Source: Lactobacillaceae bacterium L1_55_11 (GTDB lineage Bacteria; Bacillota; Bacilli; Lactobacillales; Lactobacillaceae). From it: a stretch of 64,000 nt of DNA. The notes beneath the pieces are model-generated. The model was not told the DNA's origin and did not search any database. It saw nothing but the letters and a program-made list of their open reading frames with translations. A program made the translations under genes and the position numbers. The stretch covers positions 682,001 to 746,000 of the forward strand of contig JAQYTT010000001.1 in assembly GCA_029433155.1 (NCBI GenBank), in the 5' to 3' direction. Of this stretch, positions 54,965-63,376 are shown one piece after another (within the stretch, counting starts at the first letter, position 1; every line of letters begins with the position of its first letter).

Positions 54965-56314
54965 TTATCGTTTCTTTTGGGTGTTGCGACGAGCTTCCCG
55001 CTGTGCAATCCGGTTATTCTTTTGGCGTTCACGTTTCAAGGCATTCTTGATTTGCCGCTTGTAACCCGGTTTGACCACCTTTTTCTTTTTCTTAACCATG
55101 CCAATCATGTTGGGCTCAAGGCGGTTGGTCGTAGCCACCCGCTGGTGGCGGGCATGACGCCCCTTAACCGGCACCAACTGACCCTGTTGAATCTTCATTG
55201 GCTTAAATTCAACACCCATTTGTTCAATCTGATTAATCTGGGCTTCTTCGTCCGGTCCGTATAAGGTAATGGCGGTACCACTCATGCCGTTCCGGCCAGT
55301 CCGACCAACTCGGTGAACAAAGAATTCTTCATCGCGGGGCACGCCATCGTTAATGACGTGGGAAACCCCCTCAATATCAATTCCCCGGGCAGCCAGGTCA
55401 GTGGCGACCACGTACTGGTAGTCCAGATTCTGAATCGCCTTCATTACCCGGCGCCGCTCACGTGGCGGTATATCCCCGTGGATTTCAGCAACCTTGAATC
55501 CCTGGTCACGAAGGTAAGCTGCTAACTCCTTGGCCCGTTCCTTAGTATTGGTGAAAACTAAGGCCAGGTAAGGATTTAAAATTTTTAACAAGGACTGGAT
55601 AACCCGGTCCTTGTCCTGGGACTTAGTGGCCAGGTCGATATTTTCAATCGTGTCGGCAATCACCGCCGTGGTTGGAATCGTCTCAAAGCGGGGTTGGTGC
55701 AGGTACTTTTTTAGGAAGGGCTTTAACTTCTCGGGCATCGTCGCGCTAAAGACCAAGGTCTGTAAATCCTTTGGCATCGCTGCAGCAACGTAGTCCACTT
55801 CATTTAAGAAGCCCATGTCCAGGGTCATATCCGCCTCATCGACGACCAAGGTACGAACGTCTTTCAGGCGCAGGGCCTGACTGGAAACCAAGTCCTTAAT
55901 CCGCCCCGGCGTACCAATCACGATTTGAGGCTGGCCCTTTTCTAGGTGGTGCAGCTGGCGCTGCTTATCGGTCCCACCAACTAGTTCAGCAATCGTGACA
56001 TTTTCCAGCCCCATTTGATCCCGGAGCTGCTGGGCCGCCCGAGTGATTTGACTGGCCAACTCTCTTGATGGGGTCGTAATAACCACCTGGGTCTGATGAA
56101 CATCTGGCACCAACTGATTAAAAATTGGAATCAAAAATGTATGGGTCTTACCGGAACCCGTTTGTGACTGACCAACGACATCCTGGCCACTCAAGATGGC
56201 CGGAATTAACTTGGCTTGCACCGGCGTTGGCTCAAAAAAGCCAATTCGGCTTAGCGCCGTTATCACGGCTGGTTTTAATTGAAACTGGCTAAAGTGGTTG
56301 CTACGTTCAGGCAT
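54965..56314 (-). CDS. DEAD-box RNA helicase
   Basis: ATP-dependent RNA helicase with all core motifs: GFFEPTPVQ (Q motif), SQTGSGKT, PSRELA, VVDEADMTLDMGF, FSATM, ATDLAARGIDI and HRVGRTGRNG. The tail is very basic (VKKKKKVVKPGYKRQ, NRIAQREARRN), suggesting RNA contact. About 449 residues from ATG 56314; the CshB subgroup fits best but I cannot separate it from CshA-like forms with certainty. Its start overlaps the end of nrnA by eight bases. Confidence 0.93.
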   Translation of the reverse strand: MPERSNHFSQFQLKPAVITALSRIGFFEPTPVQAKLIPAILSGQDVVGQSQTGSGKTHTFLIPIFNQLVPDVHQTQVVITTPSRELASQITRAAQQLRDQMGLENVTIAELVGGTDKQRQLHHLEKGQPQIVIGTPGRIKDLVSSQALRLKDVRTLVVDEADMTLDMGFLNEVDYVAAAMPKDLQTLVFSATMPEKLKPFLKKYLHQPRFETIPTTAVIADTIENIDLATKSQDKDRVIQSLLKILNPYLALVFTNTKERAKELAAYLRDQGFKVAEIHGDIPPRERRRVMKAIQNLDYQYVVATDLAARGIDIEGVSHVINDGVPRDEEFFVHRVGRTGRNGMSGTAITLYGPDEEAQINQIEQMGVEFKPMKIQQGQLVPVKGRHARHQRVATTNRLEPNMIGMVKKKKKVVKPGYKRQIKNALKRERQKNNRIAQREARRNTQKKR

Positions 56315-57311
56315 CCTGTCCGTCCTTATCCTGTGCTGCTTGAGCGGCTGCGTGGGCATTAATTTCCTGGTCAACGGCCTTGATAATCTGGTCGATTTCA
56401 CCCTGATCCTGGGCCCAGGCACCCGAAGCCATCATGTGACCCCCGCCGCCAAACTTTTCAGCGATTTGGTTGATGGGCACACTGCGGGAACGCAGGCGCA
56501 CCCGGAAGTCCCCTTCATCCTGCTCTTCAAAAATCGCCCAGGCCTTGACCCGGTCAACCCGGGATGGCAGGGAAACAATGAAGGAAGTCCCAGCATCACC
56601 CAAGTCAAACTGGTGAATCAGGGTCCGGGTTAGCACGACATAAGCAAAGCCCGAGGGCAAAATGTTTAGGTGCTGCAGAACATAACCAGAGAACTTAGCC
56701 GCATTTTCCGAAATCGTGGTCATGTGCAGGTACAGTTCCTGGTAGTCAAAACCGTATTGAATCAAATCTGCGGCCACTCGGAAGACTTCCGAATCCAGGC
56801 CATAGAGGAAACGGCCAGTATCGCCGATAATGCCAATATAGAGGAAACGGGCAGCCTCGGGTGTCATCTTCAGTCCCTGGTCCTTAAGTTGCTGGTAGAA
56901 CTCATAAATCATGACACTGGTAGCAGCCTGTTGGTCTTCGACCCACTGCCAATCACCATAGGGCTCATTATTAGGATGGTGGTCAATCTTCACTAGTTCC
57001 AGGGTGTTGGACCAGCGTTGATCATCAATCCGGGGCGCATTGGCCGTATCACAAACAATCACCAGGGCATTACGGTAAGCCGAATCTGGCACCTCGTCCA
57101 TTAGGGGCTGGTCCTTACCGGCAATCCAGGCTAGTCCTGGAATCGTCTTACCAACCGCGTAAATCTTCTTCTCTGGGAAAGAGGCCTGCAAAATGGCCTT
57201 TAATCCTAGCTGGGAACCATAAGCATCCGGATCTGGACGCTGGTGACGGTGAATAATAATCGTGTCGTATCGTTTAATTGTTGCGAGTATGTCTTCTTGA
57301 ATCGTTGCCAT
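56307..57311 (-). CDS. nrnA: DHH/DHHA1 oligoribonuclease/pAp phosphatase NrnA
   Basis: Degrades nanoRNAs and dephosphorylates 3'-phosphoadenosine 5'-phosphate. HRHQRPDPDAYGSQ, VCDTAN, KIDHHPNN and the DHHA1 motif FGGGGHMMASGA are all present; 334 residues. Translationally overlaps the DEAD-box helicase gene, so the two RNA-turnover functions are probably co-expressed. Confidence 0.93.
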   Translation of the reverse strand: MATIQEDILATIKRYDTIIIHRHQRPDPDAYGSQLGLKAILQASFPEKKIYAVGKTIPGLAWIAGKDQPLMDEVPDSAYRNALVIVCDTANAPRIDDQRWSNTLELVKIDHHPNNEPYGDWQWVEDQQAATSVMIYEFYQQLKDQGLKMTPEAARFLYIGIIGDTGRFLYGLDSEVFRVAADLIQYGFDYQELYLHMTTISENAAKFSGYVLQHLNILPSGFAYVVLTRTLIHQFDLGDAGTSFIVSLPSRVDRVKAWAIFEEQDEGDFRVRLRSRSVPINQIAEKFGGGGHMMASGAWAQDQGEIDQIIKAVDQEINAHAAAQAAQDKDGQDA

Positions 57312-57341
57312 AGTATTTCGTGTCCTTAATCTCTAGTCTCT

Positions 57342-57347
57342 ATTATA
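57342..57347 (-). promoter_or_regulatory. nrnA promoter -10
   Basis: Minus-strand TATAAT in the same TGTTGTATAAT context as before pepV, 31 bases before the nrnA start. Confidence 0.4.
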
Positions 57348-57376
57348 CAACAATGCTAGCGGACTCACGGGCCAGC

Positions 57377-58474
57377 CTAGTCAGCCTGGTCAAAGAGCGA
57401 AATATTCTGGTAGTGATTATCCTGGAGGTTACTGAAACTAATCCCCAACAGGCGGATTGAAAACTCCTCCTCAAAGGCATGATCAAAAATCTGCTGGGCA
57501 GCATTCTGCACCGCCTCAACATCCACGGGCCAGGCCCCTTCCTTCGTTAGGGATCGATTAATAGTACGGTACTGATCATCACGAATCTTAACATTTATAG
57601 TCCGGCCGCTTAACTGCTTGTTTTGCAGCAGGGTGACTAGCTTAGTGGCCAACTTTTTAAATTCCTGGCTAATTTGTTGGCGCTGGCGCAGCGGATAATC
57701 GAAGGTTTCTTCCTTACCAACCGACTGCCGTTGACGCTGCCACATGACCCGACCAAAATGGACGCCACGGGCCTGCCAGTACAGGTGGTCCCCCATTTTA
57801 CCAAAGTTCGCCCGCAAAGTCTCGATACTCAGCGCCCGAAGTTGGTAACCATTTTCAATGCCCAGGCCCTTGAATTTCTCCTCGGAACGGGCCCCCACGC
57901 CACGAAAGTCAGCAATCTTCAGGTTGCCAATAAAGTCCAAAACATCCTCTGGATTAATCACGGTCACCCCGTTGGGTTTGTGGTTTTCAGAACCCAGCTT
58001 CGCCAACAGTTTATTGTGAGAAACGCCAACCGAACAGGTCAGGCTGGTCTGGGCCATGACCTGGTGACGAATCTTAGCAGCAATGGCCGTCGACCGGTGG
58101 GGACTGTCGGTAACATCCAGGTAAGCCTCATCTAAGGCAACCCGTTCAATTTTTTTCGTATACTGCTTAAAAATAGCTTGAATTTGCTGAGACACGGCCC
58201 GGTACTTATCAAAATTGGGGCGCAAAAACACGGCGTCGGGGGCCAAACGTTTAGCCTGAGCAGCACTCATCGCTGAATGGACACCCAGCTTGCGGGCCTC
58301 GTAATTAGCAGTTGCCACCACGCCGTGACCATGGGATTCCTGGGGATCACGGCTAATAATCAGGGCCACCTTTTTCAAGTCGGGATTATCCCGCATCTCA
58401 ATTTGGGCGTAGAAGGCATCCAAGTCCACATGGAGGATGCGCCGCTGATCATTGGTTTTTAAAAATTCAGCCAT
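57377..58474 (-). CDS. dinB: DNA polymerase IV
   Basis: Y-family translesion polymerase. HVDLDAFYAQIE (first metal site), the YAR-like region NYEARKLGVHSAM and the catalytic VALDEAYLDVT are intact, followed by thumb and little-finger domains. 365 residues from the ATG 58474, preceded by GGGGGCGG. No beta-clamp motif was assigned with certainty at the C-terminus. Confidence 0.95.
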   Translation of the reverse strand: MAEFLKTNDQRRILHVDLDAFYAQIEMRDNPDLKKVALIISRDPQESHGHGVVATANYEARKLGVHSAMSAAQAKRLAPDAVFLRPNFDKYRAVSQQIQAIFKQYTKKIERVALDEAYLDVTDSPHRSTAIAAKIRHQVMAQTSLTCSVGVSHNKLLAKLGSENHKPNGVTVINPEDVLDFIGNLKIADFRGVGARSEEKFKGLGIENGYQLRALSIETLRANFGKMGDHLYWQARGVHFGRVMWQRQRQSVGKEETFDYPLRQRQQISQEFKKLATKLVTLLQNKQLSGRTINVKIRDDQYRTINRSLTKEGAWPVDVEAVQNAAQQIFDHAFEEEFSIRLLGISFSNLQDNHYQNISLFDQAD

Positions 58475-58519
58475 CTGTCCGCCCCCAGTCATTTAATAAC
58501 AAAGCTAAAATTTAACAAA

Positions 58520-58545
58520 AAAACTCCCACCGATGTGGGAGTTTT
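58520..58545 (-). terminator. Terminator after rplS
   Basis: Eleven-pair stem AAAACTCCCAC/GTGGGAGTTTT with T run on the minus strand. Confidence 0.9.
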
Positions 58546-58547
58546 GC

Positions 58548-58907
58548 TTAAACGTCGCGACGACGTTCTTTAATACGGGCAGCCTTACCCTGCAATGAAC
58601 GCAGGTAGTAAAGCTTGGCACGACGAACCTGACCCAGACGAGTCACTTCAATCTTGTCAACCCGTGGTGAGTGAAGTGGGAAAGTACGTTCCACCCCAAC
58701 ACCTGATGAAATCTTGCGGACAGTGTAAGTAGCCTGGATACCAGCACCCTTACGCTTGATTACCACACCCTCAAACAACTGAACACGTTCGCGAGTTCCT
58801 TCGACAATCCGTGCGTGAACCCGCACAGTGTCACCGGCACGAAAGTCAGGAATGTCAGAGCGCAGCTGTCCTGCAGTTACTTTTTCTAAAAGACTATTTT
58901 GACGCAT
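58548..58907 (-). CDS. rplS: Ribosomal protein L19
   Basis: 50S protein at the subunit interface. [32 protein letters not shown] and the basic C-terminus [19 protein letters not shown] match; 119 residues. TAGGAGA site before the ATG. In most Firmicutes it follows trmD; here it stands alone 50 kb away with its own promoter and terminator. Confidence 0.97.
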   Translation of the reverse strand: MRQNSLLEKVTAGQLRSDIPDFRAGDTVRVHARIVEGTRERVQLFEGVVIKRKGAGIQATYTVRKISSGVGVERTFPLHSPRVDKIEVTRLGQVRRAKLYYLRSLQGKAARIKERRRDV

Positions 58908-58992
58908 GTCATTCTCCTAATCGACAATCTTACACTCGTCCTTAGACTGCACGCACAGCGGATTATCGTTAATAATTGGTTAATCAAACCAA
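58908..58992 (-). ncRNA. Possible L19-type leader of rplS
   Basis: The transcript predicted from the promoter at 58998-59026 has an untranslated leader of about 84 bases, which begins with a hairpin TTGGTT/AACCAA (58992-58976). Rfam describes an L19 leader in Firmicutes; I see a hairpin in the right place but cannot confirm the consensus. Confidence 0.4.
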
Positions 58993-58997
58993 GAAAC

Positions 58998-59026
58998 ATC
59001 TTAACAAATATCGAGACCCCTGTCCA
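58998..59026 (-). promoter_or_regulatory. rplS promoter
   Basis: Minus strand TGGACA (59026-59021), 17-base spacer ending in TGT, TAAGAT (59003-58998). Confidence 0.65.
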
Positions 59027-59050
59027 CAATTTATTAAAATCAGTCTCAGA

Positions 59051-60751
59051 TTACTGAATATGGTTAGCTAACTGATTCTTTAAAGCAGTTAGCTTGTCGT
59101 TGGCCTCCTGGGCTGACGAACCGACAACCCCCAGGTACAACTTAATCTTAGGCTCAGTACCCGATGGCCGCAGCGCCACCCAAGAACCATCAGCCAACCA
59201 GTACTTCAACACATTGGCGGCTGGCAGGGCCAGTTGGCTTTTACCGCCATCCTGATCAATGGCCGTTTGGGCCTGGAAGTCCTGGCTAAGCACCACGGCT
59301 TTCCCACCCAACTCTTGCGGGTGATTATCACGGAAGCGCTGCATGATTGCAGCCATCTTTTGGTGACCACTTTGACCTGGGAACTCGTAGCTCAGGGTTT
59401 TTTCAGCAAAGTAACCATACTGTTCGAAAAGCTCCTGCAATCCATCAGCGAAGGTCTGCCCCTGCTCCTTGTAGTAGGCCGCAACTTCTGCAAACAAGAC
59501 GAGGGCCTGAATAGCATCCTTATCATGGGCAAAGGGCTTGACCAGGTAGCCGAAGCTTTCTTCGTAACCGAACAAGAATTGCGGATGGCCCTTGGCTTCA
59601 AAGTCATCAATGGCCGCTGCGATGTACTTGAATCCAGTCAAGACATCCACCGTTTCTACCCCGAAGTGCTTGGCAATGGTACTAGCAAAGCGTGAGGAAA
59701 CAATCGAGGTCACAATGGCCCCATCAGCTGGCAACTGGTCCTGATCGTCCTTAGCCTTGAGCAAGTAGTGCACCAAAACCGCAGCAATCTGGTTACCAGT
59801 CAGGAGCTGATACTCACCGTTGGCCAGCCGGACCGCAGCCCCCATCCGGTCCGCATCCGGATCAGTAGCAACCACCACATCGGCCTGCTCCTTTTTAGCA
59901 TACTCAATGCCCAGTGCCAGGGCTTCTGGATCTTCAGGGTTAGGCTTTTTCACTGTTGGAAAATCACCGTCCAAAACGGCCTGCTCCTTAACGATGGTGT
60001 AATTGGTAAAGCCGGCTTGCTGCAAAGCCTTTTCACCGATGTATTGGCCGGTCCCGTGAAGGGGCGAATAAACAAACTTCAGGTGGGGACCCTCGCGATG
60101 GGTCAGCTCAGGGTTAACCGTCACCGTCTTCATCGCCGCTAGGTAGGCCTGGTCGACCTGGTCATCAATCATTTGGACGTGGGCCATCTTTTCATCGCGC
60201 GGAATCTTAAATTCATCCTTGATTTGGGCAATCAGTTCAACTACCTGGGCCACGGCTTCAGGCACCATCTGGCCGCCATCTTCGCCATAAACCTTATAAC
60301 CGTTGTATTCCTTAGGGTTGTGCGAGGCCGTAATCATAATACCAGCAAAGGCTTTTAAGTCCCGCACCGCAAAGGACAGCTCCGGCGTAGGCCGCAGAGA
60401 GGTAAACAGGTAAACTTGGATACCGTGGGCTGACAAAACCTGGGCAGCATACTTAGCAAATTCCTGGGAATGATGACGGGAATCATAGCTAATCACAACG
60501 CCACGTTTTTGGGCTTCACTGCCCTGCTGGTCAATAAAACGGGCCAGGGCCTCAGTGACCTGGGCCACCGTGAAAATATTCATCCGGTTGGTCCCTGGAC
60601 CCATTAGGCCGCGCATCCCCGCCGTCCCGAAGCTTAACTGCTGGTAAAAAGCATCTTGCTGTTCTGCTGGCTGGTAGTCAGCCAGTTCCTGGGCTAGGTC
60701 AGCCGGTAAATCAGCCTGCTGCCAACGCTTCAAATTTTCTTGATAATCCAT
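59051..60751 (-). CDS. pgcA: Phosphoglucomutase (alpha-D-phosphohexomutase family, PgcA type)
   Basis: Interconverts glucose 1- and 6-phosphate for polysaccharide and envelope precursors. Active-site serine loop TASHNPKEYNGYK, magnesium loop DPDADRMG, sugar-binding GYEESFGYLV and phosphate-binding RPSGTEPKIKLY. About 566 residues from the ATG 60751, with GAGGAAA upstream. The alternative long start at 60805 overlaps the DedA gene. Follows the DedA gene closely. Confidence 0.94.
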   Translation of the reverse strand: MDYQENLKRWQQADLPADLAQELADYQPAEQQDAFYQQLSFGTAGMRGLMGPGTNRMNIFTVAQVTEALARFIDQQGSEAQKRGVVISYDSRHHSQEFAKYAAQVLSAHGIQVYLFTSLRPTPELSFAVRDLKAFAGIMITASHNPKEYNGYKVYGEDGGQMVPEAVAQVVELIAQIKDEFKIPRDEKMAHVQMIDDQVDQAYLAAMKTVTVNPELTHREGPHLKFVYSPLHGTGQYIGEKALQQAGFTNYTIVKEQAVLDGDFPTVKKPNPEDPEALALGIEYAKKEQADVVVATDPDADRMGAAVRLANGEYQLLTGNQIAAVLVHYLLKAKDDQDQLPADGAIVTSIVSSRFASTIAKHFGVETVDVLTGFKYIAAAIDDFEAKGHPQFLFGYEESFGYLVKPFAHDKDAIQALVLFAEVAAYYKEQGQTFADGLQELFEQYGYFAEKTLSYEFPGQSGHQKMAAIMQRFRDNHPQELGGKAVVLSQDFQAQTAIDQDGGKSQLALPAANVLKYWLADGSWVALRPSGTEPKIKLYLGVVGSSAQEANDKLTALKNQLANHIQ

Positions 60752-60770
60752 AATTTCCTCGTGCTTTTCC

Positions 60771-61448
60771 TTATTTATGGTCGGGTTCTTTGACTGGTGT
60801 GCCAATCAAGACCTTCAAAACTAACTGCCGAAAACGGGGTTGGCGGATAATGAAGACAACCAACACCACCAAGACTGCAGCAACGGCCAGCTTGATATTT
60901 TGAGGGATTTCCAAGTGACCCGCAAAATACCCAATCGAGACTAGGACCGTGGCCCAAAGACTACTGGCAACGAGGGCCATCTTGACGTACTTCGAATAGG
61001 CCAGCCCTAGCCGGTGGGCCATCAAGGGGACCACTGTCCGGACAAAGGGAATAAACCGGCCCAAAACGACAAAGAGTAGCCAGCGACTTTCCGGCATTTG
61101 GGTGGAAATTTGATTAGCAAAGTCGCCGTTTAAATGCTTTTTAACCGCCGGTATGCGGTCAATTTGTTTGACAATGAAGGCCCCGAACCAGTAGTTGACC
61201 GAATCGCCACAAAACGAAGCCGAACCAAAAACCAATATTAATAGGAAGAATTCTTGTAAATTGTGGTGGGTGCCGGCCAGACTGGCAGTAGTCATGACCA
61301 GGGCATCGGCCGGAATAAAGCCAGTGACAATTCCGGCCGTTTCAATAAAGATTAGGGCAAAGAAAATAACAAACTCGACCCAGCCAAAGTGGCTGCTGGC
61401 CGCTATTAAATGATTGATCCAGTCGGTAAAAATACCTAGGGTTAACAT
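60771..61448 (-). CDS. DedA family membrane protein
   Basis: Polytopic protein of 225 residues with about five hydrophobic segments and the two re-entrant-loop motifs of the family: ETAGIVTGFIPADALVMTT (usual form E..G...P.PGE) and GRFIPFVRTVVPLMAHR. DedA/SNARE-associated proteins act in membrane lipid (including undecaprenyl phosphate) translocation and proton-motive-force maintenance. AGAGGA precedes the ATG. Confidence 0.92.
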   Translation of the reverse strand: MLTLGIFTDWINHLIAASSHFGWVEFVIFFALIFIETAGIVTGFIPADALVMTTASLAGTHHNLQEFFLLILVFGSASFCGDSVNYWFGAFIVKQIDRIPAVKKHLNGDFANQISTQMPESRWLLFVVLGRFIPFVRTVVPLMAHRLGLAYSKYVKMALVASSLWATVLVSIGYFAGHLEIPQNIKLAVAAVLVVLVVFIIRQPRFRQLVLKVLIGTPVKEPDHK

Positions 61449-61466
61449 GCAGATGATTCCTCTAAC

Positions 61467-62045
61467 TTAATTTTCCAATTCGTGCACCCGGTTTTGCAAC
61501 CAGGGCACGACCTCATCCTCAAACCAAGGATTACGCTTTAACCAAATATTGTTACGTGGTGATGGGTGGACAATGGGAACATACTCAGGCAGGTAGTCCC
61601 GAAAATTCTTCACCGTGTCGGTTAACCGCGTGCTGGGTTTAAGGTCCAGGTAATAATCTTGGGCGTAGGCCCCAATTAAGATGGTCAGTTCAATGTCAGG
61701 CATCAGAGCCCGCAAACGTGGATGCCACTTCTGTGCTACCCCAGCCCGAGGGGGACGATCCCCACTCGATGCCTTACCAGGATAGTAGAAATCCATAGGT
61801 AGAACAGCGAAAAGACCACTGTGATAGAAATTATCATCACTGACCCCTAGCCAGGACCGCAATCGCTCACCGCTGGCATCATTCCACATAATGCCAGTGT
61901 CTTGAACCCGCTTACCTGGCGCTTGACCAACGATTAAAATCTTGGCCTTAGGACTGACCGTGTAAATCGGTTCCCAGCCCCTGGCAGTGTAATCAGCATT
62001 GGCTGGGTCGGCCATAATTTCTTTTTTAATGCTATCTAATGACAT
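61467..62045 (-). CDS. Uracil-DNA-glycosylase-superfamily protein
   Basis: A 193-residue protein with ILIVGQAPGKRVQDTGIMW (motif A-like GQAPG), a central SGERLRSWLG and the C-terminal motif VHPSPRN. This is the fold and motif order of the UDG superfamily but it is not family 1 Ung, which lies at the other end of the window. No iron-sulfur cysteines are present, unlike families 4 and 5. Substrate unknown; the common Lactobacillales annotation is uracil-DNA glycosylase family protein. ATG 62045 with GGAGGG upstream. Last gene of a leftward run. Confidence 0.82.
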   Translation of the reverse strand: MSLDSIKKEIMADPANADYTARGWEPIYTVSPKAKILIVGQAPGKRVQDTGIMWNDASGERLRSWLGVSDDNFYHSGLFAVLPMDFYYPGKASSGDRPPRAGVAQKWHPRLRALMPDIELTILIGAYAQDYYLDLKPSTRLTDTVKNFRDYLPEYVPIVHPSPRNNIWLKRNPWFEDEVVPWLQNRVHELEN

Positions 62046-62355
62046 TTCCACCCTCCTTAACTGTACTTATCCTATATTAACACGGGATAAAAATTAACAC
62101 TGCAGCCGGGTCACAATTAACTTTTAGCATTTGTGATAATTTACTCATATAAGCGTGAAATTGGCCCACCTCTCCCGTTCATCAAGTTGATTTCATAACA
62201 AATTCTAGCCATAAATAGCAGTTAAATAAGCCTCGGCCGGCCTATCTGAAACCGACCATCGAATTTATTCATTATTTTGTTAGATTTCGTTGACAATAGA
62301 TTGCTCAGGTATTAACATATACTTGTAATTTGAATTAAGTAAAGGAGATTCATTC
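62046..62355. other. A/T-rich intergenic region upstream of mtlK
   Basis: About 310 bases without a plausible gene, clearly richer in A and T than its surroundings. It holds the mtlK promoter (62290-62318) and must hold the start region of the leftward unit at 62045 (a TATAGG-like sequence lies about 25 bases upstream of it, weak). No convincing catabolite-responsive element or long inverted repeat was seen. Confidence 0.6.
62290..62318 (+). promoter_or_regulatory. mtlK promoter
   Basis: Consensus TTGACA (62290-62295), 17-base spacer, TAACAT (62313-62318). Predicted leader about 30 bases containing AAAGGAG (62341-62347). Confidence 0.6.
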
Positions 62356-63372
62356 ATGGAAGCACTTGTACTAACCGGAAAGAAGCAATTGGAGCTCGAG
62401 GACATTGATGTTCCTGAAGTAAAGCCCAATGAAGTTTTGATCCACACTGCATATGCAGGTATCTGTGGAACTGACCACGCCCTGTACGCTGGCCTTCCAG
62501 GATCAGCTGATGCTGTTCCTCCTATCGTTTTGGGACACGAAAACTCAGGTGTCATTGCCAAGGTCGGTGACGAAGTTACCAACGTTAAGGTTGGTGACCG
62601 TGTATCGGTTGACCCTAACATCTACTGTGGTCAGTGTAAGTACTGCCACACTGCCCGTCCAGAGTTGTGTGAGAACCTTTCAGCCGTCGGTGTCACTCGT
62701 AACGGTGGTTTCGAAGAATACTTCACTGCCCCAGCTACGGTTGTTTACCAGGTTCCTGACAACGTTGACTTGAAGTCAGCTTCAATCGTTGAACCAATCT
62801 CATGTGCCGTTCACGGTATCAAGTTGCTGAAGCCATCTCCTTATCAAAAGGCCCTGGTTATCGGTGATGGCTTCATGGGTGAACTCTTCGTTCAAATCCT
62901 GCAGGCTTACGGTATCCACCAAGTTGACCTGGCTGGTATCGTTGATGAAAAGTTGGCCATGAACAAGGAATTGTTCAACGCTAAGAACACTTACAACACC
63001 GCTAAGGGTGACAAGGTTCCTGCTAACGAATACGACATGGTTATCGAAGCCGTTGGTTTGCCACAAACTCAGGAATTGGCTATCGAGTCATCTGCCCGTG
63101 GTGGTCAGGTTATGATGTTTGGTGTCGGCGGACCTGATGCCAAGTTCGAAATGAACACTTACGAAGTCTTCCAGAAGGAATTGACTATCCAGGGTTCATT
63201 CATCAACCCTAACGCCTTCGAAGATTCATTGGCTTTGCTTTCATCTGGTAAGCTCAACGTTAAGCCTTTGATGTCACACGAATTGAACTACCAGCAAGTT
63301 GACGACTTCGTTAACGGTAAGCTTGGTGTTGTTTCAAAGGCTGTGGTTAAGGTAGCCGGCGAAGAGGCTTAA
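62356..63372 (+). CDS. mtlK: Mannitol 2-dehydrogenase (zinc-dependent, MDR family)
   Basis: Reduces fructose to mannitol with NADH, regenerating NAD+ in heterofermentation. Catalytic zinc ligands Cys37, His61 and Glu62 (GICGTDH, LGHENSG) and structural zinc cysteines 91, 94, 97 and 105 are present; nucleotide-binding region VIGDGFMGELFVQILQA. 338 residues, and as I recall the sequence is very close to Leuconostoc mannitol dehydrogenase. Codons are strongly biased to those of highly expressed genes (GGT, GTT, AAC, TTG), unlike most of the window. The next gene starts four bases downstream. Confidence 0.92.
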   Translation: MEALVLTGKKQLELEDIDVPEVKPNEVLIHTAYAGICGTDHALYAGLPGSADAVPPIVLGHENSGVIAKVGDEVTNVKVGDRVSVDPNIYCGQCKYCHTARPELCENLSAVGVTRNGGFEEYFTAPATVVYQVPDNVDLKSASIVEPISCAVHGIKLLKPSPYQKALVIGDGFMGELFVQILQAYGIHQVDLAGIVDEKLAMNKELFNAKNTYNTAKGDKVPANEYDMVIEAVGLPQTQELAIESSARGGQVMMFGVGGPDAKFEMNTYEVFQKELTIQGSFINPNAFEDSLALLSSGKLNVKPLMSHELNYQQVDDFVNGKLGVVSKAVVKVAGEEA

Positions 63373-63376
63373 GCTT

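Noticed and set aside
62046-62289. Possible small gene or non-coding RNA in the A/T-rich region before mtlK
   Set aside because: No reading frame with a start, ribosome binding site and sensible length, and no strong hairpin followed by a T run.
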